The translations under genes and the position numbers were made by a program. The notes under the pieces are model-generated. The model was not told where the DNA came from, searched no databases, and saw only the letters and a program-made list of their open reading frames with translations. Source: Chlorokybus atmophyticus (taxonomy: Eukaryota > Streptophyta > Chlorokybophyceae > Chlorokybales > Chlorokybaceae). From it: a stretch of 64,000 nt of DNA. Shown here piece by piece: positions 63,580-64,000 of this stretch (positions are counted from its first letter, which is position 1; each line of letters starts with the position of its first letter). The stretch lies in the NCBI GenBank assembly GCA_009103225.1, contig RHPI01003491.1:100450-164449 (forward strand), written 5' to 3'.

Positions 63580-63934
63580 CTAGCAATTCACCAGTACAGC
63601 TCCATGCAGGGCAACATGTGACAGTACCTTGAAGCTCCAATCCGTTTGAATTGCAAACGGCTCTGAGATCTTGACGCCCTGCGCCGTAACTTTGGCGATT
63701 TGAATCTGCAGACATAGACGGTTAACACTGCAGGGTCCAGTCATTGCCTCATCAATGACGTCAATGACTTGCAGCTGAGGGCAGAACTTATCAGACCAAA
63801 ATAGCGTACAGCTACTAACACTTGCAAAGCAAAAGACCGCTGTGCAGTTAGTAAGCACTCACCTTGTTGATGGTCTGCTTGTCTCTGTAGTACAGCACTC
63901 TCATGCACTTTTCTAGCAACGCCCTGGCCTCAAC
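63580..63934 (-). CDS. PBG1: 20S proteasome subunit beta-7 (PBG1/PSMB4-like), 3' end
   Basis: Exon 63934-63863 reads into exon 63705 onward, both phase 0. Together they encode ARALLEKCMRVLYYRDKQ, then QTINKIQIAKVTAQGVKISE and PFAIQTDWSFK. This matches the C-terminal region of the eukaryotic proteasome beta-7 subunit (LRVLYYRDK...INK.Q.AKVT..GV.ISEP). The subunit is part of the beta ring of the 20S core and is catalytically inactive in this family. After WSFK the frame may read on to a TAG at 63580, or splice at 63628 (AAG|GTACTG) to an unidentified last exon. The 5' part lies beyond 64000. Confidence 0.85.
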
Positions 63935-64000
63935 CTGCGATAGATGCACTTATTAGTGCTTGGCTGCTTGCGGCAACACTACTTGCAAGGGTTTCATCAA

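Overview
The window looks like nuclear DNA of a photosynthetic green eukaryote, most likely a green alga. The genes are intron-rich with GT-AG and some GC-AG introns. They include a plastid-type GAPDH (GapA), the green-lineage ATP-synthase assembly factor CGL160, AP2-domain proteins, a KAI2/D14-like hydrolase, ATG10 and a proteasome beta subunit. A streptophyte alga is a reasonable guess and a prasinophyte cannot be excluded; I cannot name the species. Exon models were built by eye from ORFs, splice sites and reading phase; on the best-resolved genes (GapA, CGL160, the KAI2-like hydrolase, the F-box/LRR gene) every exon length agrees with its phases.

Layout. 1-1766: relic of a LINE endonuclease abutting the 3' part of an LRR/proline-rich/Cys-rich gene. 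1942-2349: (CT)204. 2351-6859: no recognised gene. 6860-9664: internally deleted Ty1/copia element with two LTRs. 9805-12680: decayed Ty3/gypsy pol. 12700-15244: no firm gene. 15245-24442 (minus): one long gene with about ten AP2 domains, built from three tandem copies of a multi-exon cassette. 24443-29118: no gene, apart from a possible LTR and a reverse-transcriptase relic. 29119-31159 (minus): GapA. 32720-41060: young Ty3/gypsy element whose pol carries a C5-cytosine-methyltransferase-like domain between protease and RT and a PHD finger after integrase. 42633-45388 (minus): CGL160. About 46757-51688 (plus): kinesin. 52390-54805 (minus): KAI2/D14-like hydrolase. 57193-60556 (minus): F-box/LRR protein. 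61043-61969 (plus): ATG10. 63580-63934 (minus): 3' end of proteasome beta-7, continuing past the window.

The host genes are unrelated housekeeping and regulatory genes with no operon logic. CGL160/kinesin and F-box-LRR/ATG10 are divergent pairs; kinesin and the KAI2-like gene converge. The two stand-out systems are the poly-AP2 gene, which shows cassette duplication and exon fusion in detail, and the methyltransferase-plus-PHD retrotransposon, for which an older relative with the same C-terminal PHD finger lies 28 kb away. Assembly gaps sit at 2350, 22654, 23279-23423, 41061 and 56166-56333, three of them in or beside dinucleotide repeats.
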